From assembly GCA_016800925.1 (NCBI GenBank), contig JABCPU010000231.1, forward strand, positions 1 to 64,000: a stretch of DNA of 64,000 nt, read 5' to 3'. The DNA comes from Suillus spraguei. Lineage: Eukaryota; Basidiomycota; Agaricomycetes; Boletales; Suillaceae. How positions within the stretch are numbered: the stretch's first letter is position 1; every line of letters begins with the position of its first letter. A program made the translations under genes and the position numbers. Below are positions 22,855 to 34,068 of this stretch, in pieces. The notes beneath the pieces are model-generated. The model worked only from the letters and a program-made list of their open reading frames with translations, was not told the DNA's origin and ran no database searches.

Positions 22855-23854
22855 CTAGGTAGCGTCCGGGCAAGCAGTAAACTGCAGGGACTCTGGTAAA
22901 TCAGCTAAAACTTTGTCAGGGGCTAAAACGAGGTAATCTGGCAAGTCCGGGGTACTATAACTGAGCAGTAAAAGTGCCGCCAGTTCATTGGTGCTGTCTT
23001 CCTTGGTACTATGGCTATCTGCGGGTGCAAAATAGCCAGCGGTAATATTGCATTCTTCAAGCTCTATGTCCAAAATCGGCAAAAACTGCGGTAAAAGGGG
23101 TAAATCAGTACATAACACTTCTGTATCAGCCGCTGGAGCGTCCGGCTCATTACTGCGGTGGTCTAGACATGTCAGCAAACTGTGCGAAACATCTGCCGGC
23201 TGCCGCGTGTCAGGTATGGCACATAGGCAATCAGCCAAAGAGCAATTACTGCAAAGGGTGCAAAATGCGGTATTGTCAGCATTACAAGGATTCTCCGAGA
23301 ACAAACTTTGGTCAGATGACCGCCGGTAGTGGTCAATATCTGCCACTGTGTGAGAAAACAGTGCCGTCGAAAACTGTGTGCAATTCAAGGCCATCTTGAG
23401 CTTCCAAAGGTGTAATTTCGTCAAATGATAGCACTATAGGGGCTGAAACAATATCAGTACTTGCCACAGGTAAAATATGCTTAACCGCCGGTTTTCGCAG
23501 TGCATCTGGCCTCTCAATAGCATCACCCTCATAGGGTTCTGCCAGTGGAGCGGCCACTTCAACAGTACTAGCATGTGTAAAGGCGCCTGAGCAACATTCT
23601 GGGTAAAACAATAAAACTGCATTAGTGAAATCCTCAAAGTTATCACCGTCGTATTGCGGTAAGTCTCTCCATAAATCAGCGTCGTCTGAGTCAGCATATC
23701 TGACCACAAACTTGATGCAAGCCATGTCGGTAATTCCAGCTTTGTCTGAAAGTCAATCTACAGTAGCAAAGAAGGTCAGTAGTTCACTAGCATTGCCGCC
23801 AAAGTGCGGAGCTGCATCTGAGGTAGCCACAGGCATAAAAAATGCGCTGGCCAT
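22855..23854 (-). pseudogene. gag: Gypsy-2 gag remnant
   Basis: From ATG at 23854 the frame reads MASAFFMPVATSDAAPHFGG, crosses a TGA (23753-23755), then gives IKFVVRYADSDDADLW, FEDFTNAVLLFYPECC and on to a stop at 23333. The PVATSDAAPHF, RYAD..ADLW and LFYPE blocks mirror the Gag of Gypsy-1 and place it in the same broad group, but it is clearly a different element. Below 23424 a shifted frame stays open to 22855 with an acidic, leucine-rich sequence. No zinc knuckle was found. Confidence 0.72.
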
Positions 23855-23970
23855 ACTGTCCGTAGCATGTGAATACAGCGTGGGAACATGCGGTAAAAAC
23901 TGCGGTAACGTGCAAACAAGCAGTAAGCGGTGTTAAGCAAAATTGAAACTATACCAAAAGATTCCCTCAT

Positions 23971-23983
23971 GGTGGGCTCCAAT
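23971..23983 (-). promoter_or_regulatory. Primer-binding site of Gypsy-2
   Basis: ATTGGAGCCCACC on the minus strand directly after the LTR-B end, identical to the site in Gypsy-1. Confidence 0.75.
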
Positions 23984-25717
23984 TGTAAAGATACAACCTA
24001 ACCTGGGCTGTAGATAAACTGCCTCCTAAGTTAGTATGTGAGTCTTGCGCTCCGTCTAGTCTGCTTCACTTGTGAAAACAAGAGTGTTCGACCCTAAAGG
24101 GGGATGCCTATTAGTATGGTCAAGTTCAAGTCAAACTTATGTGCAAACGAAGTGTTGTGGTCAGCGGTAAGTTGCCATGGTCAGCGATTTTTTTTTTTTT
24201 TTTTTTTGATCCTTGTTTATTGTCCGTTGGGGCTATGCCCTATGATGGACACTACCTACTGTACATCTAATCTATTCGTATATGCTTTGGTCCGTTTTTT
24301 GGTTGTCTATGCTATACAGTGGTCCTGGCTTGCGCGCGGATGTTAGGGCCTTCTTCAGGCTCTTGATATGATTTGTGCGACTTGTTGTCGCGTTTCCTCT
24401 ATTCCTTCTCCTTTTCCGCTGGGGGGGTTACATCTCCGAAGGTTTGTTCCAATCTTCTCGTGCGCGCGATGTACATCAACGTTGCTCTCATTCCCTTGCT
24501 TTCGTTCAGACGGTCAGCAATGATGCTGCCAGAACTAGCGTCGTGTGTAGTGGTGCTACTGTGGTCAAGATATAGTCAGAAACAGTTGCATCGAGCGAGC
24601 GATGTTGAGCGATGATATCTGTGGTAGCAGTAAGGTTGCAAGTGGTGCAAAGAAACAGTAAAGTAGTGGTGCGTGAGAAGTTCAGTCAAAATAACTGTCA
24701 AAAGTCCAGCGGTAACAGAGAATGAGCATGATAGATTAACGAGCGATAAGGAACTTTAAAGACTATGTCCACTACTGGGTAGATCCAGAGCTAGACAATA
24801 ATCCTGACCTATAGTACGTGCAATCATGTACAATCAGGTACTGTATCATGCTTGTGAGAACAAGAGCATTCGACCCTAAAGGAGGATGCCTATTAGTATG
24901 GTCAAGTTCAAGTCAAACTTATGTGCAAACGAAGTGTCGTGGTCAGCGGTAAGTTGCCGCGGTCAGCGATGATGCTGCCAGAACTAGCGTCGTGTGTAGT
25001 GGTGCTACCGTGGTCGAGATATAGTCAGAAACAGTTGTGTCAAGCGAGCAATGTTGAGTGATGATATCTGCGGTAGCGGTAAGGTTGCGAGCAGTGCAAG
25101 GAAACAGTAAAGAAAGGCCATGGTACTTTCAGTGGTAAAGTAGCAGCACGTGAGAAGTTCAGTCAAAATAACAGTCAAAAGTCCAGTGGTAACAGAGAAC
25201 AAGTGTGATAGATTAATGAGCGACAAGGAACTTTAAAGACTATGTCCACTACTGGGTAGATCCAGAGCTAGACAATAATCCTGACCTATAGTACGTGCAA
25301 TCATGTACAATCAGGTACTGTATCATGTGGGGTACATGGTGCTTATATCCTAATTCATATGTACTTGGAATGCTCTAGGCGAGATCAGTAGTGCTCAACT
25401 GTAGTAACTGCCATATGTAAATATAGCGCAAGGTGCTGCAGCATGAGGCAACATGTAATAAGACTTGCCATGGAATCAGTGATAACGAACATAAAACAAA
25501 CGACGCACCAAATGGAGCTATGTGGATGCGGCAAGAACATGGGAGGACATCGGTACGTGGAATGTGGTGCGGTAGTCAGTACGGTGTGCGGTAAACGTGG
25601 GATGCCGCCAGTAATGCTAAAGGGGTAAGACGGCCATGGCCAAGTGGTAACTCCTATAGATGTGAGACGAGTGTCAAAAGATGGGGTTTTAAGCCCAGCG
25701 CCAATATGTTCGTTACA
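23984..25717 (-). mobile_element. 5' LTR of Gypsy-2, family B (B4), rearranged
   Basis: On the + strand TGTAAAGATACAACC...GTTCGTTACA. It is far longer than other LTR-B copies for two reasons: a segment is tandemly duplicated (24069-24850 and 24851-25327), and the first copy took in a poly(T)-headed insert (24188-24511). The outer flank is CCGG (25718-25721). The insertion end creates the stop codon of the adjoining gene (…GTG TAA). Confidence 0.82.
24188..24511 (-). mobile_element. Short retroposon (5'-truncated LINE or SINE) inside LTR-B4
   Basis: The + strand shows 20 T's, then GATCCTTGTTTATTGTCC; on the minus strand that is a 3' end with a poly(A) tail. Flanks are GGTCAGCGA (24179-24187) and GGTCAGCAA (24512-24520), a 9-bp duplication with one CpG-type change. 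Other LTR-B copies read straight through this point, so the borders are firm. Its family is not recognised; a retrotransposed mRNA end is also possible. Confidence 0.82.
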
Positions 25718-27279
25718 CCGGGTCCACAATTTCACCAGATGTTTGTGGACCCTCAGGCTGAATCTGGCTGAGCTCAGATATGAGACCCTCAATGGCAGAT
25801 GCATCCTGGACTTTCAGAGATGGAGGTTCCATCCCTGCCATATCCAAGTCAATGAGGGAAGCAAGTGCAGATGGGAGGGGTGAGATGGACAGGGGGACAG
25901 ATTGATCAAGCAAAAAGGTTGCATTGACAGGAGAGTCAGGAAGTGGAAATGAAGGGTGCCAGTCGATGACTTTGCATTGAAGGCCCTCATGGAGGCATTG
26001 CAGGGTATCAATCTTACCATCCTGCTCCGCCACACGAGCCTCAAGAAGAGCAATTTGAGTGGCACCATCCTGAATCACAATTGCCATGGAATGGAGATCT
26101 GGCATGGGCACATTGAGTGCCGGACGAGGCACTGCAGCACTCGAAGACGGAATAGCTAAGTGAAAGATAAGGTCAGATGGTCATAGAAAATTGGGGTGAC
26201 TCACTAGCTGGTGCAGGTGCAGGTGTCTTTGTGGCAATGATTGTCTTGCTGCGACCACAGGACTGTACCTTGGGTGTGGTCACAGCAGGGACAGCCAGAG
26301 TGCCGGAGGGGCTATGAGTTTGGGCTTTGGACTGCAAGGCAGCCAGAGCATTGGAGGGAGCTCTGGAAGGTGTCCTGGAGCGCATCTGGTGGGTGGTAGA
26401 CTTCCCTCAAATGCATTTGGGCAGGGAATCCCATTGATGCTGGGACACATTTGATCTTCTTGGTGGCGCAGCAGACGCACAACAAACATGGGGCATGGGT
26501 CCTCCTGTCCAACCAAGTGGCGCAGGGCCAATTCTCCTGGGTGCAAGAATGGCAGGGGTTGTTCTGTGGGTTCCATTAGTTGATGGACTCATTGGAATTC
26601 ATTAGAGTACTCACTGGGCCAGAAATGAGAATATCACCTGTATCAATGACTGGAGGTTCGTCAGCTGGAGTGCTGGACATTGCCTGGGGGGTCTTGACAA
26701 CCTCCGGACGACTGCAAGAGGTGGCCTGACAATGGGTAAGCATAGGTGCTTCTTTGGGGAACAGGGTGAACGAGGGGAATGGAGCGTCCCTACAACAATT
26801 GTGGAGGGCTGGGGCAGGTTGAGTGCCAGCACTCCACTCGAAATAGGCTACAAAAAATTGAGAGAATGAAAACAATGAGCTGGACAACATACCTGAACAA
26901 TTGAGTCTTCCTCATCTTCCGACTCCATGAACACCTTTGGCTTCACATTGCGAGTTGCCTTGACCTGCTGTAACGAACATATTGGCGCTGGGCTTAAAAC
27001 CCCATCTTTTGACACTCATCTCACATCTATAGGAGTTACCACTTGTCCATGGCCGTCTTACCCCTTTTAGCATCACCGGTGGCATCCCACATTTACTGCA
27101 CACCGTACCGACTACCGCACCACGTTCCACATACCAATGCCCTCCCATGTCCTTGCTGCATCCGCATAGCTCCATTTGGTGCGTCATTTGTTTTATGTTC
27201 ATTATCACTGATTCCACAGCAAGTCTTATTACATGTTACCTCGTGCTGCAGCACCTTGTGCTATGTTTACATACAGCGG

Positions 27280-28681
27280 TGTAAAGATACAATCTAGCCT
27301 GGGCTGTAGATAAACCATGGCCTGAGCTAGTATGCGAGTCTTGTGCTCTACCTAGTCTGCTTCACTTGCAAAGGCAAGAACGTTCGACCCTAAAGGGAAT
27401 GCTAAGTTAGTATAGTTCGATATTGCCCAACCTGTGGTGCGAGAATGCCGTTGGAGGTAGCGAGATGCTAGCGGTGACCTCCGGTCCATGGGAAACTTGC
27501 AGTAAAATTAGCGGTAAGCGTGGGAATGTGGTAGGCAAGCAGTAGCGTGAACAGTAAAACTGCAGTAGTACGAGCGGTAAAACTGTGGTAAGCATGGGAA
27601 CTTCTGCGGTAAAACAAGCGGTAGTGTAGCACTAGCGCTAGCGGTGAAGTGTGGGAATGCAGTAAAGAGCGGTAGTGCGTGCAGCAGTAAAGCAATTCTT
27701 AGAGACAGTAACTTCGGTAAAGGACTTTATTTCATAGTGACAGTAGTGGTGACTATTCCTAAGTACCATGTGTACTATAGGAGGGAAGTAAGAAACAAGT
27801 ACAGGTACCTAGGAATTTTATACTAAGGAATAGCTACGGAAACAGAAGGGATAGGATTAACATGCAGCAGACATGCAATAAGACTGCACTACAGTTTACA
27901 AAATGTAATGTACCAGTGAGACTGGATGGACATTGGATGGATGATGTTACGAACTTGGATGGCGTCACCAGCGACAGTGAAAAGACACAGCCGGTCTGCT
28001 GGGAAGTTCTACAATGTCCAAAAGAGGACAAGGTGAAAGTACAAGGAACGCGTTCTGAGTACGATCAAGGGTTCGGCCTCAAAGACAAGTCTTAAGAGGT
28101 TTTGTGAGAATAGAGACTAAGGCTAAGGAGTGCTTAGACTTAGAGATGATTCAAGACGACTTAGGTTGGAGACCTAAGCGAAGGAGATTCCAGGTGAAAC
28201 CCAGTAAGATTAAAGTAAAGAATCTACTGCAAGTACATCGTGCTTAAATAGACCAATATGTGCGCACGGACCAAGAGAAACGTGGGAAAGTAAGTGTGTA
28301 TCCATATATGGAAGGCAACTATAGTACAGATGCGTTGAGCATATGAGTCAGAGTCATGTGACATGATATACAAGTAAGGAAACAAAGAGAAAATGAATAG
28401 GGGCATGTACGATTGTAACAGATGGTAAATCTTGCTTGAGGATGCCAAATTGGTTCACAGAGATTGCTGAAGATCACCACTTCATGGGAAAGTTGCCGTA
28501 GTACAGCCGCTAAGCTGCAATGAGGCCTCCGGAGTGCGGAATGATACTGTTAGATAGGGGTAACACATGGTAAAGTGTCACAGCAAGGGATGGTGAAGCC
28601 AAAAGGTAAGGATAATGATAGCCGTGTGACACCTATACAAAAATGTGCCGTTTTAAGCTCAGTGTGAGTTTGTTTGTCACA
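27280..28681 (-). mobile_element. Solo LTR, family E (E2), inserted in B5
   Basis: On the + strand TGTAAAGATACAATC...TTTGTCACA, exact 4-bp duplication GCGG at 27276-27279 and 28682-28685. It contains LTR-C6, so about 925 bp is its own. Confidence 0.9.
27945..28421 (-). mobile_element. Solo LTR, family C (C6), inserted in E2
   Basis: On the + strand TGTTACGAACTTGG...GATTGTAACA, 477 bp. Flanks GATGA (27940-27944) and GATGG (28422-28426) match at four of five bases. It is the innermost and so youngest layer of the nest. Confidence 0.88.
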
Positions 28682-30197
28682 GCGGTTACTACACTAGAGC
28701 ACTACTGATCTCGCCTAGAGTATTCCGGATACATACAATTTAGGATATAAGCACCGCATACCCCGCACGATACAGCACCTGATTTTACACCATTGCACGT
28801 ATTATAGGTCAGGATTATTGTCTAGCTGTGGATCTACCCAGTAGTGGACATAGTCTTTAAAGTTCCTTGTCGCTCATTAATCTATCACACTTGTTCTCTG
28901 TTACCACTGGACTTTTGACTGTTATTTTGACTGAACTTCTCACGTGCTGCTACTTTACCACTGAAAGTACCATGGCCTTTCTTTACTGTTTCCTTGCACT
29001 GCTCGCAACCTTACCGCTACCGCAGATATCATCACTCAACATTGCTCGCTTGACACAACTGTTTCTGACTATATCTCGACCACGGTAGCACCACTACACA
29101 CGACGCTAGTTCTGGCAGCATCATCGCTGACCGCGGCAACTTACCGCTGACCACGACACTTCGTTTGCACATAAGTTTGACTTGAACTTGACCATACTAA
29201 TAGGCATCCTCCTTTAGGGTCGAATGCTCTTGTTCTCACAAGTGAAGCAGACTAGATGGAGCGCATGACTCACATACTAACTTAGGAGGTAGTTTATCTA
29301 CAGCCCAGGTTAGGTTGTATCTTTACACTGCTTGCGACCCTTCTTCACCGACTTCAGAGGTGAGGAAGAGTGTCTGGACATCATGGGGGACTTCCTCTTC
29401 CTGCTCCCTTCCACTTCCAGCTCTAGGTCAGCAGCAACTGCCTTACCTTTTCCTTTGTCCCGGAACTCGGCGGCGGCATGGGTCGAAGAACCAGCGACAT
29501 TGCTGGTGACGACATGTGGGGAGGAAAGGTCAACAGTGATTGGGCCAATTGAAGGGTTAGGCATGACAGGGAGATCACCTGAATTGTCACCTAATGCCTC
29601 CCAGGCATGGATCTTGCTGCACCAGGAGTGTTTCAACACCCGGGGGTCGTTATGGCCGATGCTGTGCCAGTTGGGCCACACCTGGGGAGTCATGGACCTA
29701 ACTCTCATCAACTCCTTGGAACAGGATGCAATGATGCCGGGCATGTAAGGCCCTTTCTCATGCTCCCGGACAATCTCAGCCTACCCGGATCTTAGAAAAA
29801 CCACAAGTAAAATTAACACATGAATGGTACTTACCACAAGATTAGTGACTTGTGCTGTCAGAGCAAGGTGGGCTTGGCCTGTGCCGGCAGGCATGAGCTG
29901 AGCCCTGGAGATGATGCCCACAATCTGAGCAGTGGTTGCCTTGAGACTGGCCAAAGAGGTTTCAACTGGAGTAGACATTTGGATTGACTTGAAAGATGTG
30001 AAAAGCTTGAGATAAGTTTGAAATCTGTTATCACTAGGATGAAGTTTCAAAAGAAACCAGACAATTGAAGGACGATGTTGATAAGCATTGATTGTTTGTC
30101 TTTGTTTGGTCATGGTTCAACTTTCGGCCATTGCCAGCCATGTGTTGAACTTCGAAGTTATCAGTTATCAATCAGTTTGATCAGTTGATCAGACATC

Positions 30198-31176
30198 ATG
30201 AGATCTCAACCAGCAGTCAGATTTTATGAACCTCCAGTCACTGAATACAACTCAATGGATGTGGATGACTCAATTGAGTCCCAGATTTCACTAGGTATGT
30301 TGTGCTTTCAGTACAGCTTTCAAATGACCGGAGATGAATCAGATACATTGGATGATGTATACCTTGGGCCGGATGATGAGACTGAGTCCCGGATTTCATC
30401 AGGTATGTGTTGCTTTCAGTATATCTTCCAATTGACTGGACATTCATTAGATGCATGTGATGATGTATACCTTGGGCCGGATGATGAGATAGACTATGAC
30501 TCTGGGTCATCAGGTGGTCCGGATGTCTCAGATGCAATTCCTGGTAGGTTTCTCAATTCACATGTAAATAATCCAACTTTGGATGTTCATTCAATCAATC
30601 CAGATCACTTAAGCTCACTTGTACCTGGGGCCTGACGATGATCTTATTGATTGTGATGAAGTACCGGAATGTGCTGATGTTGAGATTGATGCTCTGGCTA
30701 TCCCAGGATCAGCCATTCCATGTGAGTTAATTGATACCATCTCATTTTTATTGTTGATGTGATCTCCCAAGCGAATGCAACACCTCCTGAACATCAATCC
30801 CCCATACCGGAACTCAGCAATGAAGAACTGCATGCCATGCTTTGGGAGTTCATGCCACTAGGGTCATATGATCAAAGAGAATGTGAGTATTTAATTGTTC
30901 ATCATTTATCTTTCTGCTAATTTTCTGTAAGTTGAATTAATTCTAGATCGCCTGGGCCATTACCAACAGCATCATGGAAATCTTCTGGAGCCTACCATAC
31001 ATCAACTCCTCAAGGCCGACTGACCATTCCAAGTGGCTTGGGCTGACACATGTGACAAACTCAGAAGAGCTGATATGGACCTCTGGAGGTTGCAAAGGGC
31101 CAAACAGATGAGCTCTGAATTGCTGCTTGTATTAGTCACTCTCATTGAAAAGTGTGATGATCAACCCCATATGTAA
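30198..31176 (+). pseudogene. Multi-exon gene with repeated DDVYLGPDDE exon units
   Basis: From ATG at 30198 (MRSQPAVRFYEPP) the spliced frame gives two near-identical exons carrying DDVYLGPDDE, each preceded by an intron of about 48 nt whose ends are themselves alike (GTATGTKKTGCTTTCAG...). A third, frame-altered copy follows near 30600 (LGPDDDLID). Later exons give PIPELSNEELHAMLWEF and HYQQHHGNLLEPTIHQLL. A TGA at 31021 interrupts, and the frame stays open to TAA at 31174 with an RRADMDLWRLQRAKQM helix. Function unknown. Its exon-duplication style recalls the gene at 41-1173. Confidence 0.55.
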
Positions 31177-31485
31177 ATATGTAAATATTTGGATATTCAT
31201 TCACATACTTATATCATGTACACCACTGAATTTTTAATGTATAACAATGACATTTCCAATTGATTTTAGATGATGCACAAACCCTAGTGTCAAATACCAA
31301 CTACCAATGATTGATACCTGGGGTCCAGACCTTGGTGATCGGGATTCGTCCAGAACTCAGTAATCAGGATTTGTCCGGAACTCGGTGCTTGGGATTCAAC
31401 ATTTGGGACATGGGACACAGTGTTTTGAGAAGTGTGACAAAGGATGATATTGTGGTACAAATGGGGGCAGTTTGGTATATGTACA
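31177..31485. other. Intergenic, A/T-rich, between converging genes
   Basis: The left part holds repeated TATGTAAATAT words. The segment at about 31300-31400 repeats GGTCCAGACCTTGGTGATCGGGA-like words three times in diverged form (DLGDRDSSRTQ, DLSGTRC). No gene is claimed. Confidence 0.5.
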
Positions 31486-31885
31486 TTATTTCCTTGCCCT
31501 TGCCCTGGTTACTCGAAGTGTACTGTCTACCAGCTTTTGAGACTTACTCTGGGTGGTCCTTGCAGATGGTTCAATCACAGCTTTCTTGCCCCGTATGCTC
31601 CTTGGTTCCAGTGATGTGTTCCTCTCCTCCACTTCCTCAGTCAACCTGGCCAGGAGGTCGCCCATCTGTGATGTCAAAAGTGCACCTGTTTTGGCCGGCC
31701 TGGCTGGGCAAGGCTTCAGCATTGAATATGGAACTTCTGTCTCCTTGGGTGCTGAAGATGGATGTGCTGTTCATCTGGGTTTCTTCAGCGGGGATCGACC
31801 GTCAGCTGAGTCATCATCAATGACATCCTCCTTGTGATGAGTGTCACTGTCGGTATCACTCTCGGCTTCTGTTGATGGATCCCAG

Positions 31886-32850
31886 TGTAAAGGTACAACC
31901 TAACCTGGGCTGTAGATAAACTACCTCCAAAGTTAGTATGTGAGTCTTGTGCTCTGTCTGGTCTGCTTCACTTGTGAAAACAAGAGTGTTCAACCCTAAA
32001 GGGGGATGCCTATTAGTATGGTCAAGTTTGAGTCAAACTTATGTGTGAAAGAAGCATCGTGGTTAGCGGTAAGTTGCTGCGGTCAGCAATGATGCTGCTG
32101 GAACTAGCGTGGTGTGTAGTGGTGCTACCGTGGTCGAGATATAGTCAGAAACACTTGCGTCGAGCGAGCGATGTCGAGTGAGCGATGTCAAGTGATGATA
32201 TCTGCGGTAGCGGTAAGGTTGTGAGTGGTGCAAAGAAACAGTAAAGAAGTCTGCAGTACTTTCAGCGGTAAAGTAGTGGTGCGTGAGAAGTTCTGTCAAA
32301 ATAACTGTCAAAAGTCCAGCGGTAATGGAGAATGAGCATGATAGATTAACGAGCGATAAGGAACTTTAAAGACTATGTCTACTACTGGGTAGATCCAGAG
32401 CTAGACAATAATCCTGACCTATAGTACGTGCAATGGTGTAAAATCAGGTGCTGTATCGTGTGGGGTACGCGGTGCTTATATCCTAAATTGTATGTACTCG
32501 GAATACTCTAGGCGAGATCAGTAGCGCTCTAGTGTAGTAACCGCCATATGTAAACATAGCGCAAGGCGCTGCGGCATGAGGCAACATGTAATAAGACTTG
32601 CCATGGAATCAGTGATAACGAACATAAAACAAATGACGCACCAAATGGAGCTATGCGGACACGGCAAGGACATGGGAGGACATCGGTACGTGGAATGAGG
32701 TGCGGCAGTCAGTATGGTGTGTGGTAAGCATGGGATGCTGCTGGTAATGCTAAAGGGGTAAGATGGCCATGGACAAGTGGTAACTTCTATAGATGTGAGA
32801 CAAGTGTCAAAAAATGGGGTTTTAAGCCCAGCACCAATATGTTTGTTACA
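31886..32850 (-). mobile_element. Solo LTR, family B (B6)
   Basis: On the + strand TGTAAAGGTACAACC...TTTGTTACA, 965 bp, exact 4-bp duplication CCAG at 31882-31885 and 32851-32854. Confidence 0.92.
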
Positions 32851-33472
32851 CCAGGGCCTTTGGAGAGCTCCACTCTTCTGCATTCTCACTTTACGAGTCA
32901 GACGAGATGGCGACTTGCTGGATACCACAGATGGTACCATGTCCCCATCTTTATTCTTCCATGCTTTGAACAGGAATGTTGAATCTTTTCCTGTTTCCTG
33001 CTGAGCATACCAGAAATTGAGCAAGGCTGTTGTGTCCCAGTTTTGCAACTTCGAAGGCTCCTTCAGGTCAATATCTGCCGGAAGATACTTCCTTGCCACA
33101 AAGTCATTCTGACTTTGTACGATGGCACTCCATGGCATGACAGCCTTGTCATTCCCGGAACATATTCCTGTGTCCACGCATTCAACAATGTCTCGGATGT
33201 TGCCACAAAAGACTCACTATAGTGCGATGTAAGAAATGCCCTGACTATGGCTTTCTTCTCCTCAAGTTTCATTTCTGTGATGTCTGGAAGCAATGGCATC
33301 CCATCCCCATCCGTGTCGAGTTCAAAAGCTGGTTTTCTGACTCTTTTGCGACCTCCCTTCACCTGTCATCCTCCGTCCCATGCCCCGGCACCTATCATTG
33401 AGATGATCAATGAATTCATTCTCGCATCCAAAGTTCAAACACTCACTGAACTGTTCCTGGGCGTACTCCTGC

Positions 33473-33946
33473 TGTTACAATCGTACGTGCCCCTATTCAT
33501 TTTCTACTTCATTTACCTTGTATATTACGTAACATGACTCTGACTCATATGCTCAACGCATCTGTACTATAGTTGCCTTCCTTCTTTGGATACGCACTTA
33601 CATTCCCACGTCTCTCTTGGTCCGTGCGCACATATTGGCCTATGTAAGCACGATGTACTTGTAGTAGATTCCTTACTTTAATCTTACTGGGTTTTACCTG
33701 GAATCTCCTTTGCTTAGGTCTCCAACCTAAGTTGTCTTGAATCGTCTCTAAGTCTAAGCACTCCTTAGCCTTAGTCTCTATTCTTGCGGATACCTCTTAG
33801 ACTTGTCTTTGAGGCTGAACCCTTGATTGTACTCGGAACGTGTTCCTTGTACTTTCACCTTGTCCTCTTGTGGACATTGTAAGAACTCCCAGCAGACTGT
33901 CTGTGTCTTTTCACTGTCGCTGGTGACGCCACCCCAGTTCGTAACA
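33473..33946 (+). mobile_element. Solo LTR, family C (C7)
   Basis: TGTTACAATCG...TTCGTAACA, 474 bp, exact duplication CCTGC at 33468-33472 and 33947-33951, inside an exon of the hypothetical gene. Confidence 0.94.
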
Positions 33947-34068
33947 CCTGCCATACTGGCTCAATGTCCTCCCAGTCCTTTGTCTTCATCAAGCTGTCCC
34001 CATCTTCTAATGCTTCATTATCATCATGCCTGCACACATATATTGAGATAAAAGATTGGCGATGACGG

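Larger units (their letters stand above)
26969..29327 (+). mobile_element. Solo LTR, family B (B5), containing E2 and C6
   Basis: TGTAACGAACATATTGG...ATCTTTACA with an exact 4-bp duplication CTGC at 26965-26968 and 29328-29331. The LTR-E2 insertion (27280-28681) splits it into 26969-27279 and 28682-29327. Removing it and one CTGC reconnects the host exon in frame (…GRKQ to VKATRN…). Confidence 0.92.
25718..29978 (-). pseudogene. Hypothetical gene split by a three-layer LTR nest and cut short by Gypsy-2
   Basis: From ATG at 29978 (MSTPVETSLASLKATT), a GTAAGT...GGGTAG intron (29781-29834) leads to an exon with HEKGPYMPGI, MTPQVWPNWHSIGHNDPRV and a basic SRKRKSPMM region. LTR-B5 (26969-29327) then interrupts; beyond it the frame goes on (VKATRNVKPKVFMESEDEED), through further exons with a cysteine-bearing stretch (CLLCVCCATKKIKC) and a heptad-like ARVAEQDGKIDTLQCLHEGL, to DPV, where the border of LTR-B4 supplies TAA. 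I recall similar hypothetical proteins in Boletales, of unknown function. The cysteine block loosely recalls a Zn2Cys6 motif but is incomplete. Confidence 0.6.
31486..34061 (-). pseudogene. Lineage-specific hypothetical gene, copy 2, split by LTR-B6 and LTR-C7
   Basis: This is a paralog of the gene at 3496-5975. Shared blocks in order are DSLMKTKDWEDIEPVW (cf. SSFMKCKDWQVILPAW), RKPAFELDTDGDGMPLLPD, KKAIVRAFLTSHY, KYLPADIDLKEPSKLQN, LLNFWYAQQE and FKAWKNKDGDMVPS. LTR-C7 interrupts the first block (after VWQ) and LTR-B6 the C-terminal part; after B6 the frame continues (DPSTEAESDTDSD), meets a TGA at 31771, then runs to TAA at 31486 with a basic tail. Its 5' end is lost at LTR-B7, just past an intron acceptor. 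Function unknown. Confidence 0.68.

Noticed and set aside
26312..26512. Zn2Cys6 transcription factor domain
   Set aside because: CLLCVCCATKKIKC has cysteines and basic residues but not the required six-cysteine spacing.
25005..29088. Identical 73-codon frames at 25005-25226 (minus) and 28867-29088 (plus)
   Set aside because: Both lie inside LTR-B sequence. Their identity comes from the inverted 446-bp block, not from protein selection.
32518..33177. A single 219-codon protein
   Set aside because: The frame runs from a real exon of the hypothetical gene straight into LTR-B6 at 32850; the C-terminal half is LTR read by chance.
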